Below, piece after piece: positions 34,103 to 44,094 of a stretch of 64,000 nt of DNA. The DNA is taken from NCBI RefSeq assembly GCF_029962605.1, contig NZ_CP124750.1:4092001-4156000 (forward strand), given 5' to 3'. Under the pieces are notes generated by a model. That model was not told the DNA's origin, did no database searches, and worked only from the letters and a program-made list of their open reading frames with translations. The position numbers were made by a program, and so were the translations under genes. Numbering within the stretch: position 1 is the stretch's first letter; every line of letters starts with the position of its first letter. Source of the DNA: Serratia sarumanii. GTDB taxonomy: Bacteria; Pseudomonadota; Gammaproteobacteria; Enterobacterales; Enterobacteriaceae.

Positions 34103-35200
34103 TCAATTTGTCAGCGGCTTGCCGGCGCGAACGAAACCGGGCTTGGTCACTTTGACCGGCATTTCACGGTTGCGGATCTGCACGATGGCCTGCTCGCCGA
34201 TGCCCGCCGGCACGCGCGCCAGCGCGATGCTGAAGCCCAGCGTCGGAGAGAACGAACCGCTGGTGATCACGCCTTCGTGGGTTTGCCCCGCCGCGTCGGT
34301 GAAACGCACCGGCAGCTCATTACGTAATACGCCTTTTTCCGTCATGATCAAGCCGACCAGTTGCTCGGTGCCCTGCTCGCGCTGTTGTTCCAGCGCTTCG
34401 CGGCCGATGAAACGGCGATCTTCCGGCTGCCAGGCGATGGTCCAGCCCATGTTGGCGGCCAGCGGTGAAACGCCTTCGTCCATCTCTTGCCCGTAGAGGT
34501 TCATGCCCGCTTCCAGACGCAGCGTGTCGCGCGCGCCCAGACCGGCCGGCTTGACGCCCGCGGCCAGCAATTTTTGCCAGAAATCCGCCGCCTGCTCTTT
34601 CGGCAGCGCGATCTCATAGCCGGCCTCGCCGGTGTAACCGGTGGTGGCGATGAACAGCTCGCCGGCCTGCACGCCGAAGAACGGCTTCATGCCTTCGACC
34701 GCACTTTTTTGTTCCGGGGTGAACAGCGTGCCGGCACGCTCTTTGGCCTGCGGGCCCTGTACCGCGATCAGCGCCAGATCGTCGCGCACCGTCAGCGCAA
34801 CGCCATACGGCGCGGCGTGTTCTTCAATCCAGGCCAGGTCTTTGTCGCGCGTGGCGGAGTTCACCACCAGGCGGAAATAGTCTTCAGTGAGGAAATAAAC
34901 GATCAGGTCGTCGATCACGCCGCCGGAGGCATTCAGCATGCCGGTGTACAGCGCCTTGCCGGGTTGGGTCAGTTTGGCGACGTCGTTCGCCAGCAGGTAG
35001 CGCAGGAACTCGCGGGTGCGGGCGCCGTGCAGATCCACGATGGTCATGTGAGACACGTCGAACATGCCGGCATCCTGACGCACCGCGTGGTGCTCATCGA
35101 GCTGCGAGCCGTAGTGCAGCGGCATCATCCAGCCGTGAAAGTCTACCATGCGCGCACCGCACGCCACGTGCTGGTCGTACAGTGGGGTTTGCTTTGCCAT
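34103..35200 (-). CDS. gcvT: Aminomethyltransferase, T-protein
   Basis: 365 aa. Start [30 protein letters not shown] matches the family; the catalytic Asp lies in [12 protein letters not shown], and folate-binding segments [10 protein letters not shown] and [15 protein letters not shown] are present. It transfers the methylene group to tetrahydrofolate and releases ammonia. First gene of the gcv operon; upstream ribosome site GGGAAAAG. Confidence 0.97.
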   Translation of the reverse strand: MAKQTPLYDQHVACGARMVDFHGWMMPLHYGSQLDEHHAVRQDAGMFDVSHMTIVDLHGARTREFLRYLLANDVAKLTQPGKALYTGMLNASGGVIDDLIVYFLTEDYFRLVVNSATRDKDLAWIEEHAAPYGVALTVRDDLALIAVQGPQAKERAGTLFTPEQKSAVEGMKPFFGVQAGELFIATTGYTGEAGYEIALPKEQAADFWQKLLAAGVKPAGLGARDTLRLEAGMNLYGQEMDEGVSPLAANMGWTIAWQPEDRRFIGREALEQQREQGTEQLVGLIMTEKGVLRNELPVRFTDAAGQTHEGVITSGSFSPTLGFSIALARVPAGIGEQAIVQIRNREMPVKVTKPGFVRAGKPLTN

Positions 35201-35706
35201 CTTTTCCCTCTTTCCACTCGTCGCTAGAAGTTAGGGTGCTGCCACGCAATGCGGCGGAGCCTGGCTCGCGGCCCGATCGCCATGGCGCACTGACTGCTCA
35301 ACACAAATGCTGCGCCGGGACGGGCGGAAACTGCGTGCAACCGCCGTGACGCAAACGATACCTTTCCCTCGAACTTATCACCGAACGACCACATTAACCA
35401 TAAGTTAAAATAGGCTCATCGCCGTTCCAGGGCGGTAAAATGCCGGGCTAGTGTGCAGAGTTTTTCACTGGAAAAATGCGCTTTAAGGCACAAAATTAAC
35501 AATTAAAGCGGCAAAACTCCGAAGTTATATAACAAACCGACGGCCGTGCATGAGATTCCGACTTTTGATAACCGAACATGGAATTAGAAAAAGTAATGAT
35601 AAAAAGCGGCTGAAATTAGATTATTTCAAATGAAGGGTTATATAAGGAAAGACGATGGCATAAGGCGAGAAGCGCGAGCCCGCTGGGGGCTCGCAGAAGG
35701 CAGGTG
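35201..35706. other. gcvTHP control region
   Basis: About 500 bp, AT-rich toward ubiI, without a supported gene. It must hold the gcv promoter. Two CTAAT motifs on the minus strand (35583-35587 and 35615-35619), the core of GcvA sites, are seen far upstream. In enterobacteria GcvA/GcvR, Lrp, PurR and CRP act here. A GC-rich hairpin at 35674-35694 belongs to the ubiI end. I saw no glycine riboswitch. Confidence 0.6.
35674..35694 (-). terminator. Hairpin after ubiI
   Basis: An 8-bp stem (GCGAGCCC / GGGCTCGC) with a short loop lies 13 bases after the ubiI stop on the minus strand, without a clear U tract. It could end the pepP-ubiH-ubiI transcript. Confidence 0.5.
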
Positions 35707-36909
35707 TCAGGCAAGCCACTCGGGCAGATCGTTCAGGCCCATTGCCTGACGCACCAGCTTTGGCTTGACGCCCGGCAGGCTGTCCGCCAGCCGCAACCCC
35801 ACGTCGCGCAGCAGCTTTTTGGCCGGGTGGTTGCCGTCGAACAGTTCGCGGAAACCCTGCATGCTGGCCAGCATCACCGCCGCGCCATGTTTGCGGCGGC
35901 GCTCATAGCGGCGCAAATAGAGGTGCTGGCCGATATCCTTGCCCTGCCGCTGCAGGCGGCGCAGTTCGGCAATCAGCTCGGCGGCGTCCATAAAGCCCAG
36001 GTTCACGCCCTGTCCGGCCAGCGGATGTACGGTATGCGCCGCATCGCCCACCAGCGCCAGGCGGTGCGCGGCGAAGCTGCGCGCATAGCGGCCGGTCAGC
36101 GGGAACGCCAACCGCTCGCTTTCCAGGCTGCAGGCGCCCAGACGCATATCGAAGGCCATCGCCAGTTCGCGGTTGAACTGTTCCGGCTCAAGCTGTTTGA
36201 GCCGCTCGGCGTCTTCCGGCGTCACCGACCAGACGATGGAACTCAAATGCGGATCGCTGAACGGCAGGAACGCCAGAATGCCGTCGCCGTGGAAAATTTG
36301 CCGCGCCGTCGCCTGATGCGGCTCTTCGGTGCGAATGGTGGCAACCAGCGCATGGTGGCGGTAATCCCAGAAGGTGAGCGGGATGTCGGCATGCTGGCGC
36401 AGCCACGACTGGGCGCCGTCGGCGCCGATCACCAGACGGGCGGTCAGCATGCGCCCGTCCTCCAGCGTAACGAAGGCATCGTTCTCGCCCCACGCCACCT
36501 GCTTGAGCGCGGCCGGGGTAATCAGCGTGATGTCCGACAGGCTTTCGGCGCGTTTCCACAGCGCCTGCTGGATCACCGAGTTTTCGATGATGTGGCCGAG
36601 ATGGCTGAAGCCGCACTCGTCGCCGCGGAAGGCGATTTTGCCGAAGCTGTCGCGCTCCCACACCTCCATCGCGTTGTAAGCGCTGGCGCGCTGCTGGAGA
36701 ATGTCGTCCCACACGCCGATGTGCTGCAGCAAACGCTCGCTGGCGGCATTGATGGCGGAGACGCGCAGCGCAGGCTGCTCCGACGGCGGCGCCATGTCCG
36801 GCTGGCGCTGTTCCAGCACCGCCACGCGCAGCCCGCTGCCCTGCAGGCCGCAGGCCAACGCCAGCCCCACCATACCGCCACCGGCGATAATCACGTCAAA
36901 TGATTGCAT
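35707..36909 (-). CDS. ubiI: 2-octaprenylphenol hydroxylase UbiI (VisC)
   Basis: 400 aa FAD-dependent monooxygenase. Rossmann motif IIAGGGMVGLALACGLQGSG at the N-terminus, and GDAAHTVHPLAGQGVNLGFMD near residue 285. It performs the C5 hydroxylation in aerobic ubiquinone synthesis at the inner-membrane face. The order pepP-ubiH-ubiI upstream of gcv is conserved in enterobacteria and distinguishes it from UbiH. An 80-bp gap to ubiH contains GC-rich repeats. Confidence 0.95.
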   Translation of the reverse strand: MQSFDVIIAGGGMVGLALACGLQGSGLRVAVLEQRQPDMAPPSEQPALRVSAINAASERLLQHIGVWDDILQQRASAYNAMEVWERDSFGKIAFRGDECGFSHLGHIIENSVIQQALWKRAESLSDITLITPAALKQVAWGENDAFVTLEDGRMLTARLVIGADGAQSWLRQHADIPLTFWDYRHHALVATIRTEEPHQATARQIFHGDGILAFLPFSDPHLSSIVWSVTPEDAERLKQLEPEQFNRELAMAFDMRLGACSLESERLAFPLTGRYARSFAAHRLALVGDAAHTVHPLAGQGVNLGFMDAAELIAELRRLQRQGKDIGQHLYLRRYERRRKHGAAVMLASMQGFRELFDGNHPAKKLLRDVGLRLADSLPGVKPKLVRQAMGLNDLPEWLA

Positions 36910-36989
36910 GCTGCTCGATTTCCTTAAATAACGCGCGACGCCTTGCCGCGCCGCGTTTTGGGCGCGCCACAGGGCGCCCGATTCTGTGT

Positions 36990-38168
36990 CTAACGTTCCA
37001 CCCAGCCCAGCGTGCGCTTGGCGAAGGCGTCGCGCACCGCCGGCAAACGCTCCATCGCCATCAGCCCCAGATTACGGCCGACCACCAGCGGGGCATAACG
37101 GTTGGCGAACAGGCGGATCAATCCATCGGTCACGCCGATCGTCGCCTGCCGATCGTTTTGCCGCCGCTGCTGATAGCGGCTCAGCAGCGCATAACCGCCG
37201 GCGTCTTCGCCGCTGTCTACCGCTTCCGCCAGCGTTTCCGCCAGCGACATCACGTCGCGCAGGCCGAGGTTGAACCCCTGCCCGGCGATCGGGTGCAGCG
37301 TCTGCGCCGCGTTGCCCACCAGCGCCAGACGATGGCTGACATGGCGATCGGCGGTCAGCAGGCTGAGCGGATAACTGTGCCGTTTACCGGCCTTGAGGAT
37401 ACGCCCCAGCCGCCAGCCGAAGGCCTGTTGCAACTCGGCGATAAAACGCTCGTCGTCCCAGGCATCCACCCGGGCGCGATCTTCGCGCGCGTGGCACCAC
37501 ACCAGCGAACTGCGCCCCTGCGACATCGGCAGCAGCGCCAGCGGCCCGTAGCGGGTAAAACGCTCGAAGGCGCGCCCCTGCGGATCTTCCGCCGTAGTGA
37601 CGTTGGCGATGGTGGCGAACTGCGGATACTCTTCCTGCCGCCACTGCACGTTGCAGGCCTGCGCCAGCGCCGAACGCGAACCGTCGGCCGCCACCAGCAG
37701 CTGCCCGCACAGGCGCTGACCGTTGTCCAGCAGCACCTCTGCCCGCTCTGCGGTGCGAATCACGTCCACCACCCGCGCCGGGCAATGCAACGTAACCCCC
37801 GGCGCCTTCGCCAGCAGCGCGAACAGCCGCTGCCCGGCGTCGTGCAGTTCGATCACCTGGCCAAGCGCATCGACCTGATAATCCTGCGCCTGCAGATTCA
37901 CGAAACCAGCATGGCCGCGATCGCTGACGTGCACCTGAGTGATCGGCGTGGCGCAGTCGCGCAGCGCCGGCCAAACGCCGATGCGCGCCAGCTGTTGGCA
38001 GGTGCCCTGCGCCAATGCGATGGCGCGGGCGTCAAAGCCCGGATGGCTGCGGTCATCCGGCCGAGTCGCCTCGACCAGATCCACGGCCATTCTTCCCTGA
38101 GTAAGCGACGAGATAGCCAGCGCCAGCGTCGCGCCCGCCATACCGCCACCAACGATAATTACGCTCAT
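36990..38168 (-). CDS. ubiH: 2-octaprenyl-6-methoxyphenol hydroxylase UbiH
   Basis: 392 aa FAD monooxygenase. Motifs MSVIIVGGGMAGATLALAIS and LALVGNAAQTLHPIAGQGFN; the second shows Asn in place of the Asp of the usual GDAAH form, as is common in UbiH. It hydroxylates C1 of the ubiquinone ring. It starts 4 bp after the pepP stop, so the two are coupled. Confidence 0.95.
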   Translation of the reverse strand: MSVIIVGGGMAGATLALAISSLTQGRMAVDLVEATRPDDRSHPGFDARAIALAQGTCQQLARIGVWPALRDCATPITQVHVSDRGHAGFVNLQAQDYQVDALGQVIELHDAGQRLFALLAKAPGVTLHCPARVVDVIRTAERAEVLLDNGQRLCGQLLVAADGSRSALAQACNVQWRQEEYPQFATIANVTTAEDPQGRAFERFTRYGPLALLPMSQGRSSLVWCHAREDRARVDAWDDERFIAELQQAFGWRLGRILKAGKRHSYPLSLLTADRHVSHRLALVGNAAQTLHPIAGQGFNLGLRDVMSLAETLAEAVDSGEDAGGYALLSRYQQRRQNDRQATIGVTDGLIRLFANRYAPLVVGRNLGLMAMERLPAVRDAFAKRTLGWVER

Positions 38169-38172
38169 TCCG

Positions 38173-39486
38173 TTACCTTGCCGCCGCCATCAAAGCCTCG
38201 ATGGCATCGGCGTCTTTCACCACGGTGGCGGTCAGGTTTTCGTTGCCGTCGGCGGTGATCACGATGTCATCCTCGATGCGGATGCCGATGCCGCGGTATT
38301 CCGCCGGCACGTCCGCATCCGGCGCGATGTACAGACCCGGTTCCACGGTCAGCACCATGCCCGGCTCCAGCAGCCGATCGCGGCTCGGCGTGCCGTAGTG
38401 GCCGACGTCGTGCACGTCGAGGCCCAGCCAGTGGCTCAGCCCATGCATGAAGAACTGCCGGTGCGCCTGCTCGGCGATCAGTTGGTCGACTTCACCTTTC
38501 AAGACGCCCAGTTCCACCAACCCGACCACCATGATGCGCACCACTTCGTCGTTGACTTCGCGGATGCTGGTGCCGGGTTTGAACAATGCCAAAGCGCGCA
38601 GCAGCGACGCCAGCACAATGTCGTACACCGCACGCTGCGGCTTGCTGAACTTGCCGTTGACCGGGAAGGTGCGGGTAATGTCGCCGGCATACCCCTGATA
38701 CTCGCAGCCGGCGTCGATCAGCACCAAATCGCCGTCGCGCATCTGGCTCTCGTTCTCGGTGTAGTGCAAGATGCAGCCGTTTTCACCGCTGCCGACGATG
38801 GTGTTGTAAGACGGGTAGCGGGCGCCGAGGCGGGTGAATTCATGGTGAATCTCCGCTTCCAGCTGGTATTCGAACATGCCCGGACGACACTTTTCCATCG
38901 CGCGGGTATGCGCCAGCGCGCTGATCTCACCGGCGCGGCGCATCACCACCAGCTCTTCCGGCGATTTGAACAGGCGCATGTCGTGCAGCCACGGCCGCCA
39001 GTCGGTCACGGTGGCCGGCGCCTGCAGATTCTGGCGGAACCCCTTGCGCAGTTTGTCCAACGCGCCGAACAGGATCTGATCGGCGTAGGCGTATTCGCCC
39101 TGCGCGTGGTAGACCACGTCCAAGCCGTTGAGCAGCAGGTGCAGCTGGTCATTGATTTCATCGAACGGCAGCGCGCGATCCACACTCAGCTTCGCCGGCG
39201 CGGCGTCTTGCCCCAGGCGGCGGCCAAACCAGATTTCCGCCGTCAGATCGCGCACCCGGTTGAACAGCACGCTGTGGTTGTGCGTTTCGTCGCTTTTGAT
39301 CAGCACCAGCACCGCTTCCGGCTCATTGAAGCCGGTCAGGTACCAAAAGTCGCTGTTCTGCCGATAGGGATAGTCTGAATCTGCACTGCGCGTCGTTTCC
39401 GGCGCAGAGAAAATAACCGCCGCACTGGCCGGCGCCATTTTCGCCAACAGCGCCTGACGGCGGTTGTTGAATTCCTGCTGAGTCAT
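38173..39486 (-). CDS. pepP: Xaa-Pro aminopeptidase II
   Basis: 437 aa. An N-terminal creatinase-like domain (to about 170) and a pita-bread catalytic domain. The dimanganese ligands are present: two Asp in DAGCEYQGYAGDITRTFP, His in HGLSHWLGLDVHD, Glu in TVEPGLYI and Glu in GIRIEDDIV. It removes N-terminal residues before proline. First of pepP-ubiH-ubiI, after ygfB by 55 bp, with AGGAGAAGGTA as ribosome site. Confidence 0.96.
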   Translation of the reverse strand: MTQQEFNNRRQALLAKMAPASAAVIFSAPETTRSADSDYPYRQNSDFWYLTGFNEPEAVLVLIKSDETHNHSVLFNRVRDLTAEIWFGRRLGQDAAPAKLSVDRALPFDEINDQLHLLLNGLDVVYHAQGEYAYADQILFGALDKLRKGFRQNLQAPATVTDWRPWLHDMRLFKSPEELVVMRRAGEISALAHTRAMEKCRPGMFEYQLEAEIHHEFTRLGARYPSYNTIVGSGENGCILHYTENESQMRDGDLVLIDAGCEYQGYAGDITRTFPVNGKFSKPQRAVYDIVLASLLRALALFKPGTSIREVNDEVVRIMVVGLVELGVLKGEVDQLIAEQAHRQFFMHGLSHWLGLDVHDVGHYGTPSRDRLLEPGMVLTVEPGLYIAPDADVPAEYRGIGIRIEDDIVITADGNENLTATVVKDADAIEALMAAAR

Positions 39487-39541
39487 TACCTTCTCCTGAA
39501 ATCATGCCATCCGCACCGCCGGCGGAGGGGCGATAGAACGT

Positions 39542-40120
39542 TTAGTGCAACGTCGGTTTGATGTTTTCCGGCGCCGTTGGCTTGTGACGGGTGAATTCGC
39601 CGTGGCACATGATGGCGGCAACCCGCACATACTCCGCCACTTCTTCCAGCGACTGTTCCAATTCTTCCTGATCTTCGTCTTCGTCGTAGCCCAGCTGCGC
39701 GATGTTGCGCAGATCGTCGATCGCTTCCCCGACTTCGTCTTTCACCTGGGCCAGCTTCGGCTGCATCATCCCCAGCCCGAGCAGGAAGTGGTTGACCCAA
39801 CCGGCCAGCGCGTCGGCGCGATCGAACACGCTGACGATCTCCCCTTCCGGCAGCATCAGTTGGAACAGGAATTCGTCGTCTTCCAGCGTTTCGCGCGTCA
39901 CTTCATACAGCTGCTGCAATGGCTGGCTGAGCGCCTGCGGGAAGGCGACGCCTTCGTTGGTCAGATCGTGCACCAGCGCCTGCCAGCCGGCATCACGGCT
40001 GCCGCCGCACAGCAGGCCGCTGATCAGGCCGTGCATTTCTGCCGCGGTCAGCGCCACCGACTGCTGGTTGAGGGCCACGGTCAAAGATTGGTAACTTGGA
40101 AATGTATTCTGTATAGACAT
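39542..40120 (-). CDS. ygfB: YgfB, UPF0149 family
   Basis: 192 aa from [11 protein letters not shown] at 40120; two upstream codons are optional. UPF0149 signatures: [32 protein letters not shown] and [20 protein letters not shown]. All-helical acidic protein. In Pseudomonas a homologue lowers AmpC-related beta-lactam resistance by opposing AlpA-type antitermination; the role in enterobacteria is less known. Divergent from zapA. Confidence 0.93.
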   Translation of the reverse strand: MSIQNTFPSYQSLTVALNQQSVALTAAEMHGLISGLLCGGSRDAGWQALVHDLTNEGVAFPQALSQPLQQLYEVTRETLEDDEFLFQLMLPEGEIVSVFDRADALAGWVNHFLLGLGMMQPKLAQVKDEVGEAIDDLRNIAQLGYDEDEDQEELEQSLEEVAEYVRVAAIMCHGEFTRHKPTAPENIKPTLH

Positions 40121-40439
40121 GCGCATTCGTCATCGTTGGCAGGATAAGTTCGTGTTATGCTAACACCAAGGTCCGTCGCTATACCAGATAAGCGCGACAC
40201 CTCAGTGGCTAGTTATAATCGCGATGTGGCAGGTTTCACACTGCGCCGTCGGGTGGCGAAAGTGCGGTAAATACGCATTTTGAAACCCTTTTTTGACTGG
40301 CAATGTGCGCCGCAGTAGATTACAACCAGGTACTGAAAAAGGGGTTGTATCTTGGTACCGAGGTATATATAGTGGCGCCCGCTTTGACGGCCCGGCCAGG
40401 GCGGACAAGGCTGGCGCGAAATTTAGGCAGGAAGGTGGC
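40121..40439. other. Divergent ygfB / zapA promoter region
   Basis: 319 bp with no supported gene apart from the zapA promoter described separately. A second AT-rich stretch (GTATATATAGT, near 40362) could be another -10. Confidence 0.6.
40293..40321 (+). promoter_or_regulatory. Sigma70 promoter of zapA
   Basis: TTGACT (40293-40298) and TAGATT (40316-40321) are separated by 17 bp, near consensus. It is about 120 bp upstream of the zapA start. Confidence 0.65.
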
Positions 40440-40769
40440 ATGTCTGCACAACCGGTAGATATTCAAATTTTTGGCCGCTCGTTAAGAGTCAATTGCCCGC
40501 CAGAACAACAAGATGCGTTGAATATGGCGGCGGACGATCTTAACCAACGGTTGCAAGATCTTAAAGTTCGCACTAGAGTCTCCAATACTGAGCAACTGGT
40601 TTTCATCGCGGCATTGAACGTCTGTCACGAACTTGCTCAAGAACGGTTGAAAACCCGTGACTATGCGTCCAATATGGAACAACGCATACGGATGCTGCAG
40701 CAGACCATTGAACAAGCGCTGCTTGAACAAGGTCGCATCTCTGAACGTCAGGATGCACAATTCGAATAA
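40440..40769 (+). CDS. zapA: Cell-division protein ZapA
   Basis: 109 aa from the ATG at 40440 with AGGAAGGTGG before it; the open frame extends to 40293, but the leader is the promoter region. N-terminal FtsZ-binding head ([20 protein letters not shown]) and C-terminal coiled coil (about 65-105). It bundles FtsZ protofilaments at mid-cell. Followed by the 6S RNA gene. Confidence 0.95.
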   Translation: MSAQPVDIQIFGRSLRVNCPPEQQDALNMAADDLNQRLQDLKVRTRVSNTEQLVFIAALNVCHELAQERLKTRDYASNMEQRIRMLQQTIEQALLEQGRISERQDAQFE

Positions 40770-40809
40770 CTTAAGTTGTTGAAATCACAGTTTCGGCAAC
40801 GAGTACAAA

Positions 40810-40992
40810 ATTTCTCTGAGATGTTCGCCAGCGGGCCAGTCCCCTGAGCCGATATTTAGTACAAACAGAATGTGTTGCTCCGCGATCGGTGAGCACGCTC
40901 GGTGCGCCGAGAAGCCTTAAGATTGCGACGGCACGTTCACCTTGAACCATGGGTTCAAGGGTTACAGCCTGCGACGGCATCTCGGAGATTCC
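40810..40992 (+). ncRNA. ssrS: 6S RNA
   Basis: About 183 nt matching E. coli 6S RNA. The 5' end ATTTCTCTGAGATGTTCGC pairs with the 3' end GGCATCTCGGAGATTCC. The conserved segments GCGGGCCAGTCCCCTGAGCC and CACCTTGAACC...GGGTTCAAGGG are present. 6S RNA sequesters sigma70 RNA polymerase in stationary phase. Position between zapA and fau is the classic dicistronic arrangement. Confidence 0.97.
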
Positions 40993-41045
40993 CCCTCTCA
41001 GCGGTTTATGTGTGCCGAACGCCACACTGAGCAAGCCTGATAACG

Positions 41046-41654
41046 ATGCCTTTTCAACCCCAATTCGCGCAGCAGCGCCAAGCCATTCGTCAACTCATTC
41101 GCCAACGTCGGCGCGAGCTTACGCCGGGCCAGCAACGCTTTGCCGCAGAAAAAATAGCCGAACGCCTCGTCGCGCATGCGCACATTAAGGCGGCGCACAG
41201 CATCGCGGTCTTCCTGTCATTTGACGGTGAACTCGACACCGGGCCGCTGATCGAGCAGCTGTGGACGCTCGGAAAACGGGTTTACCTGCCGGTGCTGCAC
41301 CCATTCAGCCCGGGCCACCTGCTGTTCCTGCGCTATGCGCCGGAAACGCCGCTGGTGAGCAATCGCTTCAATATTCTCGAACCGCGCCTCGATGTACGCC
41401 AGGTGTTGCCGCTGGGCGAGCTGGACGTCGTGCTGACGCCGCTGGTGGCATTCGATCATACCGGGCAGCGTCTGGGCATGGGCGGCGGCTTTTACGATCG
41501 CACCCTGCAAAACTGGCAGAGCAACGGCCCCTATCCCATCGGGCTGGCCCATGATTGCCAGCAGGTGGAGCACCTGCCGACCGAGCACTGGGATATCCCG
41601 CTGCCGGAAATCCTCACCCCGCTCTGCAGCTGGGCGTGGCACGAACCTAAATAG
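41046..41654 (+). CDS. fau: 5-formyltetrahydrofolate cyclo-ligase
   Basis: 202 aa (YgfA). N-terminal RQLIRQRRRELTPGQQRFAA, and the ATP/folate-binding LGMGGGFYDRTLQ loop (about residues 141-153). It recycles 5-formyl-THF to 5,10-methenyl-THF, metabolically tied to the glycine cleavage system encoded upstream, and in E. coli co-transcribed with 6S RNA. The first Met, 53 bp after ssrS, gives the family length. Confidence 0.94.
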   Translation: MPFQPQFAQQRQAIRQLIRQRRRELTPGQQRFAAEKIAERLVAHAHIKAAHSIAVFLSFDGELDTGPLIEQLWTLGKRVYLPVLHPFSPGHLLFLRYAPETPLVSNRFNILEPRLDVRQVLPLGELDVVLTPLVAFDHTGQRLGMGGGFYDRTLQNWQSNGPYPIGLAHDCQQVEHLPTEHWDIPLPEILTPLCSWAWHEPK

Positions 41655-41657
41655 CAA

Positions 41658-41682
41658 AAGGCCGGATCGCTCCGGCCTTTTT
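41658..41682 (+). terminator. Terminator after fau
   Basis: A 9-bp stem (AAGGCCGGA / TCCGGCCTT) with loop TCGC, ending in TTTTT, 4 bases after the stop. Its A-rich 5' side also allows termination of serA from the other strand. Confidence 0.92.
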
Positions 41683-41702
41683 CGTTGCGGCATGCCGCCT
41701 AA

Positions 41703-42941
41703 TCAGAACAGCAGACGGGCGCGAATAGTGCCGTCGATGGCCTTCATGCGCTGCAGCGCGGCGTCGGCGCGCGCGGTTTCCGCTTCGATGTCGATCACCA
41801 CGTAGCCGATTTCCGGGCCGGTTTGCAGATACTGCGCGGCGATGTTAACCCCCTCTTCAGCGAAGATCTGGTTAATCTGCGTCAGCACGCCCGGACGGTT
41901 TTCGTGGATGTGCAGCAGGCGGCTGGCGTTCGGGCCATGCGCCGGCAGCGACACTTCCGGGAAGTTAACGGCGGACAGGGTCGATCCGTTGTCGGAGTAT
42001 TTCGCCAGCTTGCCGGCCACTTCGTCGCCGATGTTCTCCTGCGCTTCCTGAGTAGAGCCGCCGATGTGCGGCGTCAGCAACACGTTGTCGAACTCACACA
42101 GCGGCGAGTTGAACGGATCGCTGTTGGTCGCCGGCTCTTCCGGGAAGACGTCGATCGCCGCGCCCGCCAGGTGATTGCTGGCCAGCGCATCGCACAGCGC
42201 GGGAATATCCACCACGGTGCCGCGCGAGGCGTTGATCAGAATGGCGCCAGGCTTCATCAGCGCCAGCTCTTCCGCCCCCATCATGTTCTTGGTGGCCAGC
42301 GTTTCCGGCACGTGCAGCGTCACCACGTCGCTCATATTGAGCAGATCGGACAGATGGCGCACCTGCTGCGCGTTGCCCAGCGGCAGCTTGTTCTCGATAT
42401 CGTAGAAGAACACCTTCATGCCCAGCCCTTCGGCCAGAATGCCCAGCTGGGTGCCGATATGGCCGTAGCCGATGATGCCCAGCTTTTTGCCGCGCGCCTC
42501 ATAGGAGCCCACAGCCAGTTTGTGCCACACGCCCCGGTGCGCCTTGGCGTTGGCTGCCGGAATGCCGCGCAGCATTAACAGCAGCTCGCCCAGCACCATT
42601 TCGGCCACGGATCGGGTATTGGAGAAGGGAGCGTTGAAGACCGGAATACCGCGTTTGGTCGCCGCTTTCAGATCAACCTGGTTGGTGCCGATGCAGAAGC
42701 AGCCCACCGCCACCAGTTTTTCTGCGGCGGCGAACACCTCTTCGGTCAGATGCGTACGCGATCGGATGCCGACGAAGTGTGCATCGCGGATGGATGCCTT
42801 CAGCGATTCGGTGTCTAACGCACCCTTGTGGTATTCGATGTTGGTATAACCGGCGGCACGTAAATTATCGACCGTGCTCTGATGAACCCCTTCCACCAAC
42901 AGGAATTTAATCCTGTCTTTCTCCAATGATACTTTTGCCAT
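41703..42941 (-). CDS. serA: D-3-phosphoglycerate dehydrogenase
   Basis: 412 aa. NAD motif LGIIGYGHIGTQLGILAEG (about 155), catalytic His in LTPHIGGSTQEAQENIG (about 293), and a C-terminal ACT domain (about 337-412, NRPGVLTQINQIFAEEGVNI) that binds L-serine for feedback inhibition. First committed step of serine synthesis. A CRP-like site lies about 200 bp upstream. Confidence 0.97.
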   Translation of the reverse strand: MAKVSLEKDRIKFLLVEGVHQSTVDNLRAAGYTNIEYHKGALDTESLKASIRDAHFVGIRSRTHLTEEVFAAAEKLVAVGCFCIGTNQVDLKAATKRGIPVFNAPFSNTRSVAEMVLGELLLMLRGIPAANAKAHRGVWHKLAVGSYEARGKKLGIIGYGHIGTQLGILAEGLGMKVFFYDIENKLPLGNAQQVRHLSDLLNMSDVVTLHVPETLATKNMMGAEELALMKPGAILINASRGTVVDIPALCDALASNHLAGAAIDVFPEEPATNSDPFNSPLCEFDNVLLTPHIGGSTQEAQENIGDEVAGKLAKYSDNGSTLSAVNFPEVSLPAHGPNASRLLHIHENRPGVLTQINQIFAEEGVNIAAQYLQTGPEIGYVVIDIEAETARADAALQRMKAIDGTIRARLLF

Positions 42942-43137
42942 TTACCCGACCCTATGTTCAGACTTCAGAAGCGGCTGTGACGACACAGCTCCCATCCAAC
43001 ATAACAAAAATAACGCGGGCGGCAATACAAACGATTGCCTGCCCGGCAGGACAAGGCGCAGCGTTGATGGCGGTTTACGGCAGAAAATGCCATAGGGAAA
43101 GTTTTCGGCAGAAGCTTTGGGGAGTCAGTTTTCACAA

Positions 43138-43153
43138 TGTGACATAAGTCACC
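43138..43153. promoter_or_regulatory. CRP-like site upstream of serA
   Basis: TGTGA-CATAAG-TCACC matches the CRP consensus TGTGA-N6-TCACA in 9 of 10 positions. It lies about 197 bp before the serA start. CRP and Lrp control of serA is known in E. coli. Confidence 0.6.
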
Positions 43154-43199
43154 AAATTTGCCGTTTTTCAGAAAAGATATTTTAACCGAAGAATTATGC

Positions 43200-43218
43200 G
43201 GCCCGGCACTACCGGGCC
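43200..43218 (-). terminator. Hairpin after rpiA
   Basis: A 7-bp stem (GGCCCGG / CCGGGCC) around a 5-base loop begins 16 bases after the rpiA stop and is followed on the minus strand by GCATAATTCTT. Confidence 0.65.
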
Positions 43219-43233
43219 ACAAACGGCGGAGGT

Positions 43234-43890
43234 TTATTTGACCACTTTCACGCCTTCCGGGGTGCCGACCAGCGCCACGTCCGCGCCGCGGTTGGCGAAC
43301 AGCCCCACGGTCACCACGCCGGCGATGCCGTTGATCTTGTTCTCCAGCGCGATGGCATCGGTGATGCTCAGGTTATGCACATCGAGGATCACGTTGCCGT
43401 TGTCGGTCACCACGTCCTGGCGATACTCCGGCAGGCCGCCGAGTTTCACCAGCTCGCGCGCCACGTAAGAGCGGGCCATCGGGATCACCTCCACCGGCAG
43501 CGGGAACTTGCCCAGCACGTCCACCTGCTTGCTGGCGTCGACGATGCAGATGAATTTCTTGGCGATGGCGGCGATGATCTTCTCGCGCGTCAGCGCAGCG
43601 CCGCCGCCCTTGATCATCTGCATATGGCCGTTGATTTCGTCCGCGCCGTCCACGTAGATATCGAGCGAGTCCACTTCATTGCTGTCGAACACATGGATGC
43701 CGAGGCTTTTCAGCTTGGCGGTGGAGGCGTCGGAGCTCGATACCGCGCCTTCGATCTGGTGCTTGATGGAGCCCAGCGCGTCAATAAAGTGGGCGGCGGT
43801 AGAACCGGTGCCGACCCCGACGATGGTGCCCGGCGTCACGTATTCCAGCGCTGCCCAGCCCACCGCTTTTTTCAGTTCATCCTGCGTCAT
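43234..43890 (-). CDS. rpiA: Ribose-5-phosphate isomerase A
   Basis: 218 aa from [18 protein letters not shown] at 43890; the long upstream frame is not coding. Signatures [22 protein letters not shown] loop ([12 protein letters not shown]), VDGADEING and [12 protein letters not shown] are intact, including the catalytic Glu. It interconverts ribose 5-phosphate and ribulose 5-phosphate. Convergent or tandem partners are absent; argP is divergent. Confidence 0.96.
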   Translation of the reverse strand: MTQDELKKAVGWAALEYVTPGTIVGVGTGSTAAHFIDALGSIKHQIEGAVSSSDASTAKLKSLGIHVFDSNEVDSLDIYVDGADEINGHMQMIKGGGAALTREKIIAAIAKKFICIVDASKQVDVLGKFPLPVEVIPMARSYVARELVKLGGLPEYRQDVVTDNGNVILDVHNLSITDAIALENKINGIAGVVTVGLFANRGADVALVGTPEGVKVVK

Positions 43891-44094
43891 AATATGTCCC
43901 TTGCCTCTGTACGAAAACGTGTGCGTATTATAGGGTAAAACGCTGTTTTTCACGCCGGCAGGATCACACTTATTTACCGCAGCCCGCATTTTTGCCCGCT
44001 TGGCGGCGAGACGGGGGCGTGATTTTTCCACCTGCGCCGTGCGCAAAATGTGGCATAGTGCCGGTATCATTCTAATTTAAGGGATATCTTTCCG

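Noticed and set aside
35201..35706. Glycine riboswitch in front of gcvT
   Set aside because: I looked for the tandem aptamer pattern and saw none; enterobacterial gcv is controlled by GcvA/GcvR.
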